Shown here piece by piece: positions 26,965 through 36,800 of a DNA stretch of 64,000 bases (the first letter of the stretch is position 1; each line of letters begins with the position of its first letter). The stretch is taken from positions 31,987,501 through 32,051,500 of the forward strand of contig NC_079880.1 of NCBI RefSeq assembly GCF_029227915.1. Reading direction: 5' to 3'. Below the pieces are notes generated by a model that was not told the DNA's origin, searched no databases, and saw only the letters and a program-made list of their open reading frames with translations. This DNA comes from Hydractinia symbiolongicarpus (lineage: Eukaryota > Cnidaria > Hydrozoa > Anthoathecata > Hydractiniidae). A program made the position numbers and the translations under genes.

Positions 26965-29900
26965 ATGACTTCGAGAAATACAGTTGTTGAATTAAGAGCT
27001 CTCGCTAGAGAACGCGGCCTACGTGGCTACTCAAGGCTCAGAAAGGCCGATCTGATCGAATTATTGACACCCACTACTGTGTCAGCACCCGTACCCATGC
27101 CGAGACCCACTAGACCCGTACCCATGCCGAGACCCACTAGACCCGTACCCATGCCGAGACCCACTAGACCCGTACCCATGCCGAGACCCACTAGACCCGT
27201 ACCCATGCCAAGACCGGTACCGGCACCCATACCCATGCCAAGACCCATACCAGCACCTAGACCAGGCACTAGCCAACAAGACATGGATTTGAAAAGCAAG
27301 TTGATCGAATGGAGAGACTGGTTAATAAATCATGTACCTAAGGCTATTAAGGAGAAAGCGAGCAAAGCTTTCAAAACCATGAAGGATAAGATCATGGGTT
27401 TGTATAAAAAGGGCAGTGGAGAGGAAGAGGAAGAGGAAGAGGTGGAGGAGGAGGAAGAGGGGGAGGAAAACCCCTATACCCCCATTGAAGAAGCTTTTGT
27501 AGGTTCATACAAACGTTTCAAAATAAACTCGGATGGTGGGAAGAATGTCAGGGTCTTTCTCGAAAAGGTCGAGCACGTCGTAAATAGGTTGATGAGTGAC
27601 GTGCTCGGGCAGAAGAAGTCGCTGAAGACTCAGGCGACCTTGTGGGTGAAGTGGGTAAGGGAGGACACCAGCTCGACCGATGCCCCGTGTGTACATGTCG
27701 ATAAAGCTTTCAATAGCTATATGGAGATACTGCACGCCCACGATGACATTTCTGATGTTTTCGATCGTATGCGTAATAAGATAATCGAGCAGATTGAAAA
27801 CCCCGCGCTGCCAGCTAGCGGATTCACAATTGATAAAATCTTGCATATGCATGTGGACTTTCATAAACTGAAATTAACCAGAGGTAGTTCTTACTTACCG
27901 CTACCCAAGAATTTCAGTGGAAAGCGATCTGTGATTAACCCTCATAACGAGGATGATGATAAATGTTTCAGATGGGCTATTATCGCTGCTCTCAATCATG
28001 ATAAGATCGATAATCACCCTGAACGAATCTCAATCCTTAAGAAGCATGATAAGTATAATTGGGATGGTCTAACTTTCCCAATGGTGCTAAACAAGATAGA
28101 TCTCTTCGAGAGGAGGAACCCCGATGTCGCTGTGCATGTTTTGACAAAGGATGAGGGAGAAGGTATCTACATGTGTCGCAAGTCGAAACATCTTGATCGC
28201 GAGGAAACTGTTGTTTTGTTTCTATTGTGTGAGGGTGAAAAGAGGCACTACATTGCCGTTAAGAACTTGAGCGGTGTCCTGAGCAAGGCCAACTCAAAGC
28301 ATAAAAATAAGGAGTATTATTGCTTGAATTGTCTCTATGGTTTTCCAAGCGAACCGAAAAGGGATGAGCACTTTGAGTATTGCAAGAATAACGATGCCGC
28401 TAAGATTCAACTCCCTAAGGAGGGTAGCACCTTAACCTTCACTGATGGTAAGTTTCAGCTCAAAGCCCCATTCATCATGTATGCCGATTTCGAAGCTTTT
28501 ACAAAAGAGTTGCCCGAGGATGAAAGAAAATGCGGATCATCAACCGAGAAAGTTGGTAAACATGTTCCCACCGGATTCTGTTGTTATAGTAAATATGCTC
28601 ATGGTGAAGTGCCGGACCCTCTGAATCTTTACCGCGGCGAGGACTGTGTCCCGCGCTTTGTAGATCATGTAGTTTCTGAGGCGAAAAGGTTATATAACAT
28701 GTTTCCTCAGAAAGCAATGGATCCACTGACGGATGAGGAGCGTGACAGTTTCAAGAGAGCCGGGGTGTGCCACATTTGCATGGAAGAATTTGATGACAAG
28801 GATGACATCAAGGTTAGGGATCACTGCCATTTCACCGGTAAGTTTCGCGGGGCTGCCCATCAAGAATGTAATATCCGATACAAAGTGCCCAATTATATTC
28901 CGGTTGTCTTCCACAATCTGAGTGGCTACGATGCGCATTTATTCATTAAGGAGCTTGCGAGGAAGTATGGAGAAGGTGGCATGAGCGTTATCGCTGAAAA
29001 TAAAGAGAAATATATCTCTTTCTCTACGGATGTTAAAGTTGGTGAATACATTGACAAAAATGGTGAGACCAAAGACAAAAAGATACAACTGAGATTCATA
29101 GACTCATTTAGATTTATGTCAAGCGGATTAAGTTCCTTGGTAAACAATCTATCCGATGATCAATGCAAAAACCTTAGAAAATTCTTCAATGATGAGGAAT
29201 TCAACATAATGAGAAGGAAGGGTGTATACCCATATGAGTATGTTGATTCATTCGATAGGTTTAATGAAACTAAGCTTCCGTTGAAAGATGACTTTTATAG
29301 CAAGTTGAACATGAATGGTATCAGCGATGCCGATTATGCGCATGCCCAAAAGGTGTGGAAGGACATGAAAGTTGAAAATATGGGCGTTTATCATGATATC
29401 TATCTCAAGACGGATGTTCTGCTTCTGAGTGATGTGTTTGAGACATTCAGAGAAACATGCTTGAGAAACTACGATCTAGACCCTGCTCACTTTTACACTG
29501 CTCCGGGATTAGCCTGGAGGGCGTGTTTGAAAAAGACCAAGGTTAGTCTAGATTTATTGTCGGATATGGAGATGGTCATGTTCATTGAGAGTGGTATTAG
29601 GGGTGGATTGTGTCAGGCTGTTCACCGATACGTCAAAGCCAACAATAAGTATATGGGGGGCGAGTACAACACATCGGATATGAATAGCTATCTCCAGTAC
29701 CTCGATGCAAATAATTTGTACGGCTGGGCCATGATTCAGAAGATGCCGACCGGAGGGTTTGAGTGGGTTGATGACGTTAGTAAATTGCCCGAACCCGTAC
29801 CAGCACCGATACCCTCGAGACCTACACCAACTCTTAGAAACGCACTTCTCCAAGGTCTTATTAATAGTGGAAAAGTTGTTCACGATCCTGTAACCAACAC

Positions 29901-31296
29901 TTTCAATCGTGTGGTAAACTCTCCTAGGACGGGAAAGAGAAACGCACTTCTCCAAGGTCTTATTAATAGTGGAAAAGTTGTTCACGATCCTGTAACCAAC
30001 ACTTTCAATCGTGTGGTAAACTCTCCTAGGACGGGAAAGAGAAACGCACTTCTCCAAGGTCTTATTAATAGTGGAAAAGTTGTTCACGATCCTGTAACCA
30101 ACACTTTCAATCGTGTGGTAAACTCTCCTAGGACGGGAAAGAGAATGGTTTCTGATTTTACACCCGAACTGATTTCACGATTAGCTGTGGAAAACGGTGA
30201 AAAGGGGTACATCCTTGAGGTTGATGTTAGCTATCCACGGGAGCTTCATGATTCTCATAACGACCTTCCTTTCATGCCCGAGAGGAAGATCATTAATGGC
30301 GTCGAGAAGCTGACACCATGTCTTTCAGACAAGAAGAAATATATCACTCATATCCGTGCGCTTGATCAAGCGTTGAAGCATGGTCTTGTTCTTGAGAAGG
30401 TTCATAGGGTCTTGAGATTTGATCAGAGTGCGTGGTTGAAGTCGTACATAGATTTTAACACTGATTTGCGTACCAAATCAACGAATGACTTCGAAAAGGA
30501 CTTTTTCAAGCTTATGAACAATTCTGTCTTTGGTAAAACTATGGAGAATCAACGTAAACAAAAAGACATACGCTTGGCTACCAAGAAAGAACAATATGAG
30601 AAGCTGGTGATGAAGCCCAACTTCAAGGGTAGCACGTGGTTCTCGGAAACACTGATGGGCATAGAGATGTCCAAGATCAAGATCAAAATGAATAAGCCAA
30701 TCTACCTGGGACTGGCAATTCTCGACTTGTCCAAGATGGTTATGTATGAGTTCCACTATGATTACATGAGACCAAAATATGGTGTGGATGTAAAGCTTTG
30801 CTACATGGATACGGATTCATTCGTCTACCACATAAAAACCGACGACTTTTACAAAGATATCGCCGACGATGTAGCCTTGAGATTTGACACATCGGGGTAT
30901 GATGGGGAAGATGGTAGACCTCTACCATTAGGTTTGAATAAAAAGATCATTGGGCTGATGAAGGACGAGTTAGGTGGCAAGGTAATGACGGAGTTTGTCG
31001 CCCTAAGAGCGAAGACCTACGCTTACAAACAGCTATGTGGTAGGGAGGATAAGAGGTGCAAGGGGGTCAAGAAATGTGTGGTAAGGAAGACCATAGGTTT
31101 CGATGATTATAAGAGATGTCTGTTGGAGGGTGAAAATGTTTACAGAGAACAGATGACCTTTCGATCGATTAAGCATGATGTTCATACCATAAAAACAAAC
31201 AAACTCGCGCTCAATGTGGATGATGATAAGCGCATAATTATGGAAGATGGTATTACCACACTTGCTAGAGGCCATTATAGACACATATCACTATAA
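26965..31296 (+). CDS. POLB: Protein-primed-type family B DNA polymerase, with SAP N-terminus and repeat insertion
   Basis: The 1,443-aa frame is intact. Order: SAP-like motif (7-36); Pro-rich PVPMPRPTR repeats (42-83); acidic run (about 150-172); Cys2-His2-like finger (YYCLNC ... HFEYC); exonuclease motif I D508/E510 (YADFEAF); Cys/His cluster C602, C605, H620, C621, H622; exonuclease II around N651-D656 (HNLSGYD); exonuclease III Y813-D817; polymerase motif A D914 (LDANNLYG); an insertion of about 943-1060 with three identical 34-residue repeats; motif B K1182-G1190 (KLMNNSVFG); motif C Y1280-D1284 (YMDTDS). All catalytic aspartates are present. It should replicate the linear element from its ends. 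The coding end lies within the ancestral right terminal repeat. Confidence 0.96.
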   Translation: MTSRNTVVELRALARERGLRGYSRLRKADLIELLTPTTVSAPVPMPRPTRPVPMPRPTRPVPMPRPTRPVPMPRPTRPVPMPRPVPAPIPMPRPIPAPRPGTSQQDMDLKSKLIEWRDWLINHVPKAIKEKASKAFKTMKDKIMGLYKKGSGEEEEEEEVEEEEEGEENPYTPIEEAFVGSYKRFKINSDGGKNVRVFLEKVEHVVNRLMSDVLGQKKSLKTQATLWVKWVREDTSSTDAPCVHVDKAFNSYMEILHAHDDISDVFDRMRNKIIEQIENPALPASGFTIDKILHMHVDFHKLKLTRGSSYLPLPKNFSGKRSVINPHNEDDDKCFRWAIIAALNHDKIDNHPERISILKKHDKYNWDGLTFPMVLNKIDLFERRNPDVAVHVLTKDEGEGIYMCRKSKHLDREETVVLFLLCEGEKRHYIAVKNLSGVLSKANSKHKNKEYYCLNCLYGFPSEPKRDEHFEYCKNNDAAKIQLPKEGSTLTFTDGKFQLKAPFIMYADFEAFTKELPEDERKCGSSTEKVGKHVPTGFCCYSKYAHGEVPDPLNLYRGEDCVPRFVDHVVSEAKRLYNMFPQKAMDPLTDEERDSFKRAGVCHICMEEFDDKDDIKVRDHCHFTGKFRGAAHQECNIRYKVPNYIPVVFHNLSGYDAHLFIKELARKYGEGGMSVIAENKEKYISFSTDVKVGEYIDKNGETKDKKIQLRFIDSFRFMSSGLSSLVNNLSDDQCKNLRKFFNDEEFNIMRRKGVYPYEYVDSFDRFNETKLPLKDDFYSKLNMNGISDADYAHAQKVWKDMKVENMGVYHDIYLKTDVLLLSDVFETFRETCLRNYDLDPAHFYTAPGLAWRACLKKTKVSLDLLSDMEMVMFIESGIRGGLCQAVHRYVKANNKYMGGEYNTSDMNSYLQYLDANNLYGWAMIQKMPTGGFEWVDDVSKLPEPVPAPIPSRPTPTLRNALLQGLINSGKVVHDPVTNTFNRVVNSPRTGKRNALLQGLINSGKVVHDPVTNTFNRVVNSPRTGKRNALLQGLINSGKVVHDPVTNTFNRVVNSPRTGKRMVSDFTPELISRLAVENGEKGYILEVDVSYPRELHDSHNDLPFMPERKIINGVEKLTPCLSDKKKYITHIRALDQALKHGLVLEKVHRVLRFDQSAWLKSYIDFNTDLRTKSTNDFEKDFFKLMNNSVFGKTMENQRKQKDIRLATKKEQYEKLVMKPNFKGSTWFSETLMGIEMSKIKIKMNKPIYLGLAILDLSKMVMYEFHYDYMRPKYGVDVKLCYMDTDSFVYHIKTDDFYKDIADDVALRFDTSGYDGEDGRPLPLGLNKKIIGLMKDELGGKVMTEFVALRAKTYAYKQLCGREDKRCKGVKKCVVRKTIGFDDYKRCLLEGENVYREQMTFRSIKHDVHTIKTNKLALNVDDDKRIIMEDGITTLARGHYRHISL
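27088..27213 (+). repeat. 27-bp coding tandem repeat in the polymerase N-terminus
   Basis: Four consecutive, nearly identical 27-bp units from 27088 to 27195 each encode PVPMPRPTR, followed by a partial unit. It forms a basic, proline-rich linker between the SAP motif and the rest of the protein. Related PVPAPI-coding sequence occurs in the SAP-RING gene and again inside the polymerase at about 29791. Confidence 0.9.
29836..30141 (+). repeat. Three perfect 102-bp coding repeats inside the polymerase
   Basis: Units 29836-29937, 29938-30039 and 30040-30141 are identical at every base and keep the frame (34 residues each, beginning RNALLQGLINSGKVVHDP and ending NSPRTGK). They are preceded by a Pro-rich linker EPVPAPIPSRPTPT. 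The whole insert lies between WVDDVSKLP and DFTPEL, which are adjacent in other Polinton polymerases as I know them. It thus falls after motif A and before motif B. Confidence 0.95.
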
Positions 31297-31551
31297 TCTG
31301 GGGGACACGGCAGGGAGGGTGGGTAGGGACCCATGGGACGGGGAGGGGGGTGGGGGTTGGGGTGGGGGAGTGGGGTTTGGACGGATATCGTTGATTTAAT
31401 GGATCATGATCCATTATTTGACGTAAAGTGGTAAAGTGCACATGGATTTTATGGACTCTTCTATCGTTGATTTAACGGGGATGATCCATGATTTGACGTG
31501 GAATGGTAAAGTGCTAAGGGGTCTGTCCTAACATCCCCCTTTCCCTATCTC
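31204..31551 (-). repeat. Right terminal inverted repeat (outer part 31372-31551)
   Basis: The outer 180 bp match the left end with one mismatch. The G-rich tract 31301-31375 corresponds to the C-rich tract on the left, with a length difference. Further inward the match to 14838-14890 covers the last codons of the polymerase gene. Convincing homology therefore reaches at least 31253; the part from 31204 to 31252 is uncertain. Confidence 0.85.
31301..31375 (+). other. G-rich tract, G-quadruplex candidate
   Basis: A 75-bp tract with many runs of three to six G (for example GGGGAGGGGGGTGGGGG) starts five bases after the polymerase stop codon. It mirrors the C-rich tract of the left end, so both ends carry the same G-strand orientation relative to their terminus. 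Confidence 0.7.
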
Positions 31552-31557
31552 TACATG
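31552..31557. repeat. Target site duplication, right (TACATG)
   Basis: TACATG follows the TC-3' terminus and continues into GCACAGGCC, the normal satellite sequence. It duplicates 14562-14567. Confidence 0.93.
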
Positions 31558-33899
31558 CACAGGCCACTAAAGCTTGTGATATCGGCTTTTGCGGCCTAAT
31601 AAAGGCGATACACGAGAATCACGTGGTTCCAGAAGGGTTGGCAGGTTACCATTGGTTCAGTCTTTCCATTCTCCTTGGACTGCGACGTTCTAAGTCGTTT
31701 TCCCCAGCGTTATGGCTTTAGAACATCCTCAACTACATGCACAGGCCTCTAAAAGCTGTCATATGGCGTTTTGTTGCCTAATAAAGGCCTTACGTGTAAA
31801 TCACGTGTTTCCACGCTCTTGCACAGGTTAGTATTGGTCCAGTCCTTCCATTCTCCTTGGACTGCAACGTTCTAAGTCGTTTTCCCCAGCGCCATGGCTT
31901 TAGAACATCCTCAACTACATGCACAGGCCTCTAAAAGCTGTCATATGGCGTTTTATTGCCTAATAAAGGCCTCACGTGTAAATCACGTGTTTCCACGCTC
32001 TTGCACAGGTTAGTATTGGTCCAGTCCTTCCACTCTCAATGGACTACGACGTCTTAAGTTGTTTTCCCCAGAGCCATGGGCTTAGAACGCCGTCAACTAC
32101 ATGCACAGGCCTCTAAAGGCCGTAATGTGGCTTTTGCCGCCTAATAAAGGCCTTACATGGAAATCCCCCGGTTCCACGTGCTTGTGCAGGTTACTATTGG
32201 CCTAGCCCTTCCACTCTCAATGAACTACAAGGTCGTACGTCGCTTTTCCTGGCATCATGGCATTAGAATTCCGTCAACTACATGCACAGGCCTCTAAAAG
32301 CCGTAATATGGCGTTTTGCTGCCTAATAAAGGCCTTACGTGTAAATTACGTGTTCCCACGTTCTTGCGCAGGTTACCATTGGTCTAATCCTTCCACTCTT
32401 CATGGACTGCGACGTTCTAAGTCGTTTTCCCCGGCGCCATGGCTTTAGAACATCGTCAACTACATGCACAGGCCTCTAAAAGCCGTAGTATGGTGTTTTG
32501 TTGCCTAATAAAGGCCTTACGTGTAAATCACGTGTTTCCACGTTCTTGCGCAGGTTACCATTGGTCTAATTCTTCCACTCCCCATGGACTGCAACGTCCT
32601 AAGTCGTTTTCCCCAGCGCCATTGCTTTAGAACATCGTCAACTACATGCACAGGCCTCTAAAGGTTACAATATGCTTCTTACATGCCTAATAAAACCCTT
32701 ACACGTAATTCCCCCGCTTCCACGTGCTTGTGCAGGTTACCATTGGTCTAGTCCTTCCACTCTCAATGGGCTACAAGGTCATAAGTCGTTTTCCCTAGCA
32801 CCTTGGCTTTAGAACTCCATCAACTACATGCACAGGCCTCTAAAGGCCGTAATACAGCCTTTTGCCCCCTAATAAAGGCCATGCACGAAAATCACGTGGT
32901 TCCACATGTGTGTGCTGGTTACCATTGGTCAACTCCTTCCACTGTCCATAGACTGCGACGTTGCAAGTCGTTTTTCCCAGCGCCATGGCTTTAGAACATC
33001 GTCAACTTTATGCCCAGGCCTCTAAAGGTTGCATTATGCTTTTTATATGCCTAATAAAGGCTTGAAACGTAAGTCACGTGGTTGTACGTGGCTGTGCAGG
33101 TTACCATTGGTCTACTCCTTCAACTCTCAATGGACTACTGCGTCCTAAGTCGTTTTCTTTGGCACTATGGCTTTACAACGCCGTCAACTACATGCACAGG
33201 CCTCTAAAGGTTACAATATGCTTCTTACATGCTAATGAAGGCCTTACGTGTAAATCACGTGTTTCCACGCTCTTGCACAGGTTACCATACATGGACTACG
33301 ACGTCTTAAGTCATTTTCTTTGGCACCATGGCTTTACAACGCCGTCAACTACATGCACAGGCCTCTAAAGGCTGTAATATGGCTTTTTGCCAACTAATAA
33401 AGGCCTTACGTGTAAATCACGTGTTTCCACGCTCTTGCACAGGTTACCATTGGTCTAGTCCTTCTACTCTCAATGGACTACGACGTCTTAAGTCTTTTTC
33501 CCCAGAGCCATGGGTTTAGAACGCCGTCAACTACATGCACAGACTTCTAAAGGCCGTAATATGGCTTTTGCCGCCTAATAAAGGCTTAGCAGGTAAATCC
33601 CCCGGTTCCACGTGGTTGTGCAAGTTACCATTGGTTTAGTCCTTCCATTTTCAATGTACTACAAGGTCATAAGTCGTTTTCCCTGGAACCCTGGCTTTAG
33701 AACTCCGTCAACTACAAGCACAGACTTCTAAAGGCCGTAATATGGCTTTTGCCGCCTAATAAAGGCTTAGCAGGTAAATCCCCCGGTTCCACGTGGTTGT
33801 GCAAGTTACCATTGGTGTAGTCCTTCCATTTTCAATGTACTACAAGGTCATAAGTCGTTTTCCCTGGCACCCTGGCTTTAGAACTCCGTCAACTACAAG

Positions 33900-36800
33900 C
33901 ACAGGCCTCTAACGGCCGTAATATGGCCTTTTGCCCCCTAATAAAGGCAATACACGAAAATCACGTGGTTCCACGTGTGTGTGCTTGTTACCATTGGTCA
34001 ACTCCTTCCACTCTCCATAGACTGCGACGTTCTAAGTCATTTTCCTTGGCACCATGGCTTTACAACGCTGTCAACTACATGCACACACCTCTAAAGGCTG
34101 TAATATGGCTTTTTGCTAGCTAATAAAGGCCTTACGCGTAAATTAGGTGCTCCCAGGTTCCTGCGCATGTTACTATTAGTCTGGTTCTTCCACTGTCCAT
34201 GGAGTGCGACGTCCTAAGTCGTTTTCCGCAGCGCCATGGCTTTAGAACATCGTCAACTTTATGCCCAGGCCTCTAAAGGTTGCATTATGCTTTTTATATG
34301 CCTAATAAAGGCTTGAAACGTAAGTCACGTGGTTGTACGTGGCTGTGCAGGTTACCATTGGTCTACTCCTTCAACTCTCAATGGACTACTGCGTCCTAAG
34401 TCGTTTTCTTTGGCACTATGGCTTTACAACGCCGTCAACTACATGCACAGGCCTCTAAAGGTTACAATATGCTTCTTACATGCCTAATGAAGGCCTTACG
34501 TGTAAATCACGTGTTTCCACGCTCTTGCACAGGTTACCATTGGTCTAGTCCTTCTACTCTCAATGGACTACGACGTCTTAAGTCTTTTTCTCCAGAGCCA
34601 TATGTTTAGAACGCCGTCAACTACATGCACAGGCCTCTAAAGGACGTAATATGGCCTTTTGCCGCCTATTAAAGGCCTTACACGTAAATCACGTGTTTCC
34701 ACGCGCTTGCACAGGTTACCATACATGGACTACGACGTCTTAAGTCGTTTTCGCCAGAGCCATGGGTTTAGAACGCCGTCAACTACATGCACATGAATCT
34801 AGAGACCGTAATATGGCCTTTTGTTGCCTAATAAAGGCTTAGCATGTAAATCACGTGGTTCTACGTGACTGTGCAGGTTACCATTGGTCTACTCCGTCAA
34901 GTCTCAATGGACTACTGCTGTCCTAAGTCGCTTTCCTTCGCACCATGGCTTTAGAACGCCGTCAACTACATGCACAGGCCTCTAAATGCCGTAATATGGC
35001 CTTTTGCCGTCTAGTAAAGGCCTTACACGTAAATCACGTGTTTCCACGCGCTTGCACATGTTACCATTTTTCTAGTCCATCCATCCTACATGGACTACGA
35101 CGTCTTAAGTCATTTTCTTTGGCACCATGGCTCTAGAACATCGTCAACTACATGCACAGGCCTTTAAAGGTTACAATATGCTTCTTACATGCCTAATAAA
35201 GGCCTTACGTGTAAATCACGTGTTTCCACGCTCTTGAACAGGTTACCATTGGTCTAGTCCTTCTACTCTGAATGGACTACGACGTCTTAAAACGTTTTCC
35301 CTAGAGCCATGGGTTTAGAACGCCCTCAACTACATGCACAGGCATCTAAAGGCCGTAATATGGCCTTTTGCCGCCTATTAAAGGCCTTACACGTAAATCA
35401 CGTGTTTCCACGCGCTTGCACAGGTTACCATTTTTCTAGTCCATCCATCCTACATGGACTACGACGTCTTAAGTCGTTTTCTTTGACACCATGGCTTTAG
35501 AACGCCGTCAACTACATGCACAGGCCTCTAAAGGTTACAATATGCTTCTTACATGCCTAATAAAGGCTTTACGTGTAAATCACGTGTTTCCACGCTCTTG
35601 CACAGGTTACCATTGGTCTAGTCCTTCTACTCTCAATGGACTACCACGTCTTAAGTCTTTTTCCCCAGAGCCATGGGTTTAGAACGCCGTCAACTACATG
35701 CACAGGCCTCTAAAGGCCGTAATATGGCCTTTTGCCGCCTATTAAAGGCCTTACACGTAAATCACGTGTTTCCACGCGCTTGCACAGGTTACCATTTTTC
35801 TAGTCCATCCATCCTACATGGACTACGATGTCTTAAGTCGTTTTCGCCAGAGCCATGGGTTTAGAACGCCGTCAACTACATGCACATGAATCTAGAGACC
35901 GTAATATGGCCTTTTGCCCCCTAAAAAAGGCAATACACGAAAATCACGTGGTTCCACGTGTGTGTGCTTGTTACCATTGGTCAACTCCTTCCACTCTCCA
36001 TAGACTGCGACGTTCTAAGTCATTTTCCTTGGCACCATGGCTTTACAACGCTGTCAACTACATGCACACACCTCTAAAGACTGTAATATGGCTTTTTGCC
36101 AGCTAATAAAGGGCTTACGCGTAAATTAGGTGCTCCCAGGTTCCTGCGCAGGTTACCATTGGTCTAGTACTTCCACTGTCCATGGAGTGCGACGTCCTAA
36201 GTCGTTTTCCGCAGCGCCATGGCTTTAGAACATCGTCAACTGCCCAGGCCTCTAAAGGTTGCATTATGCTTTTTATATGCCTAATAAAGGCTTGAAACGT
36301 AAGTCACGTGGTTCTACGTGGCTGTGCAGGTTACCATTGGTCTACTTCTTCAACTCTCAATGGACTACTGCGTCCTAAGTCGTTTTCTTTGGCACTATGG
36401 CTTTACAACGCCGTCAACTACATGCACAGGCCTCTAAAGGTTACAATATGCTTCTTACATGCCTAATGAAGGCCTTACGTGTAAATCACGTGTTTCCACG
36501 CTCTTGCACAGGTTACCATTGGTCTAGTCCTTCTACTCTCAATGGACTACGACGTCTTAAGTCTTTTTCTCCAGAGCCATATGTTTAGAACGCCGTCAAC
36601 TACATGCACAGGCCTCTAAAGGACGTAATATGGCCTTTTGCCGCCTATTAAAGGCCTTACACGTAAATCACGTGTTTCCACGCGCTTGCACAGGTTACCA
36701 TACATGGACTACGACGTCTTAAGTCGTTTTCGCCAGAGCCATGGGTTTAGAACGCCGTCAACTACATGCACATGAATCTAGAGACCGTAATATGGCCTTT

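Larger units (their letters stand above)
14568..31551 (+). mobile_element. Complete Maverick/Polinton DNA transposon
   Basis: The 16,984-bp element begins 5'-AGAGATAGGG and ends CCCTATCTC-3', giving the AG...TC termini known for Polintons. It has terminal inverted repeats and a 6-bp target duplication. It encodes the diagnostic Polinton set: family B DNA polymerase, retroviral-type integrase, FtsK/HerA-type packaging ATPase and candidate double and single jelly-roll capsid proteins, plus about ten accessory ORFs. No adenain-like protease was found. Every major ORF is intact and the outer ~180 bp of the two ends differ at one position, so the copy seems young. It interrupts one satellite unit. 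Confidence 0.96.

Noticed and set aside
29554-30087. Minus-strand 177-aa ORF with internal repeats
   Set aside because: It is the antisense shadow of the three 102-bp repeats in the polymerase gene, whose motifs are all on the plus strand.
14568-31551. Endogenous adenovirus or retrovirus
   Set aside because: The integrase is retroviral-type, but there is no reverse transcriptase, gag or LTR. The gene set and AG...TC ends with a 6-bp duplication fit a Polinton. An adintovirus-like label is a near synonym and not contradicted.
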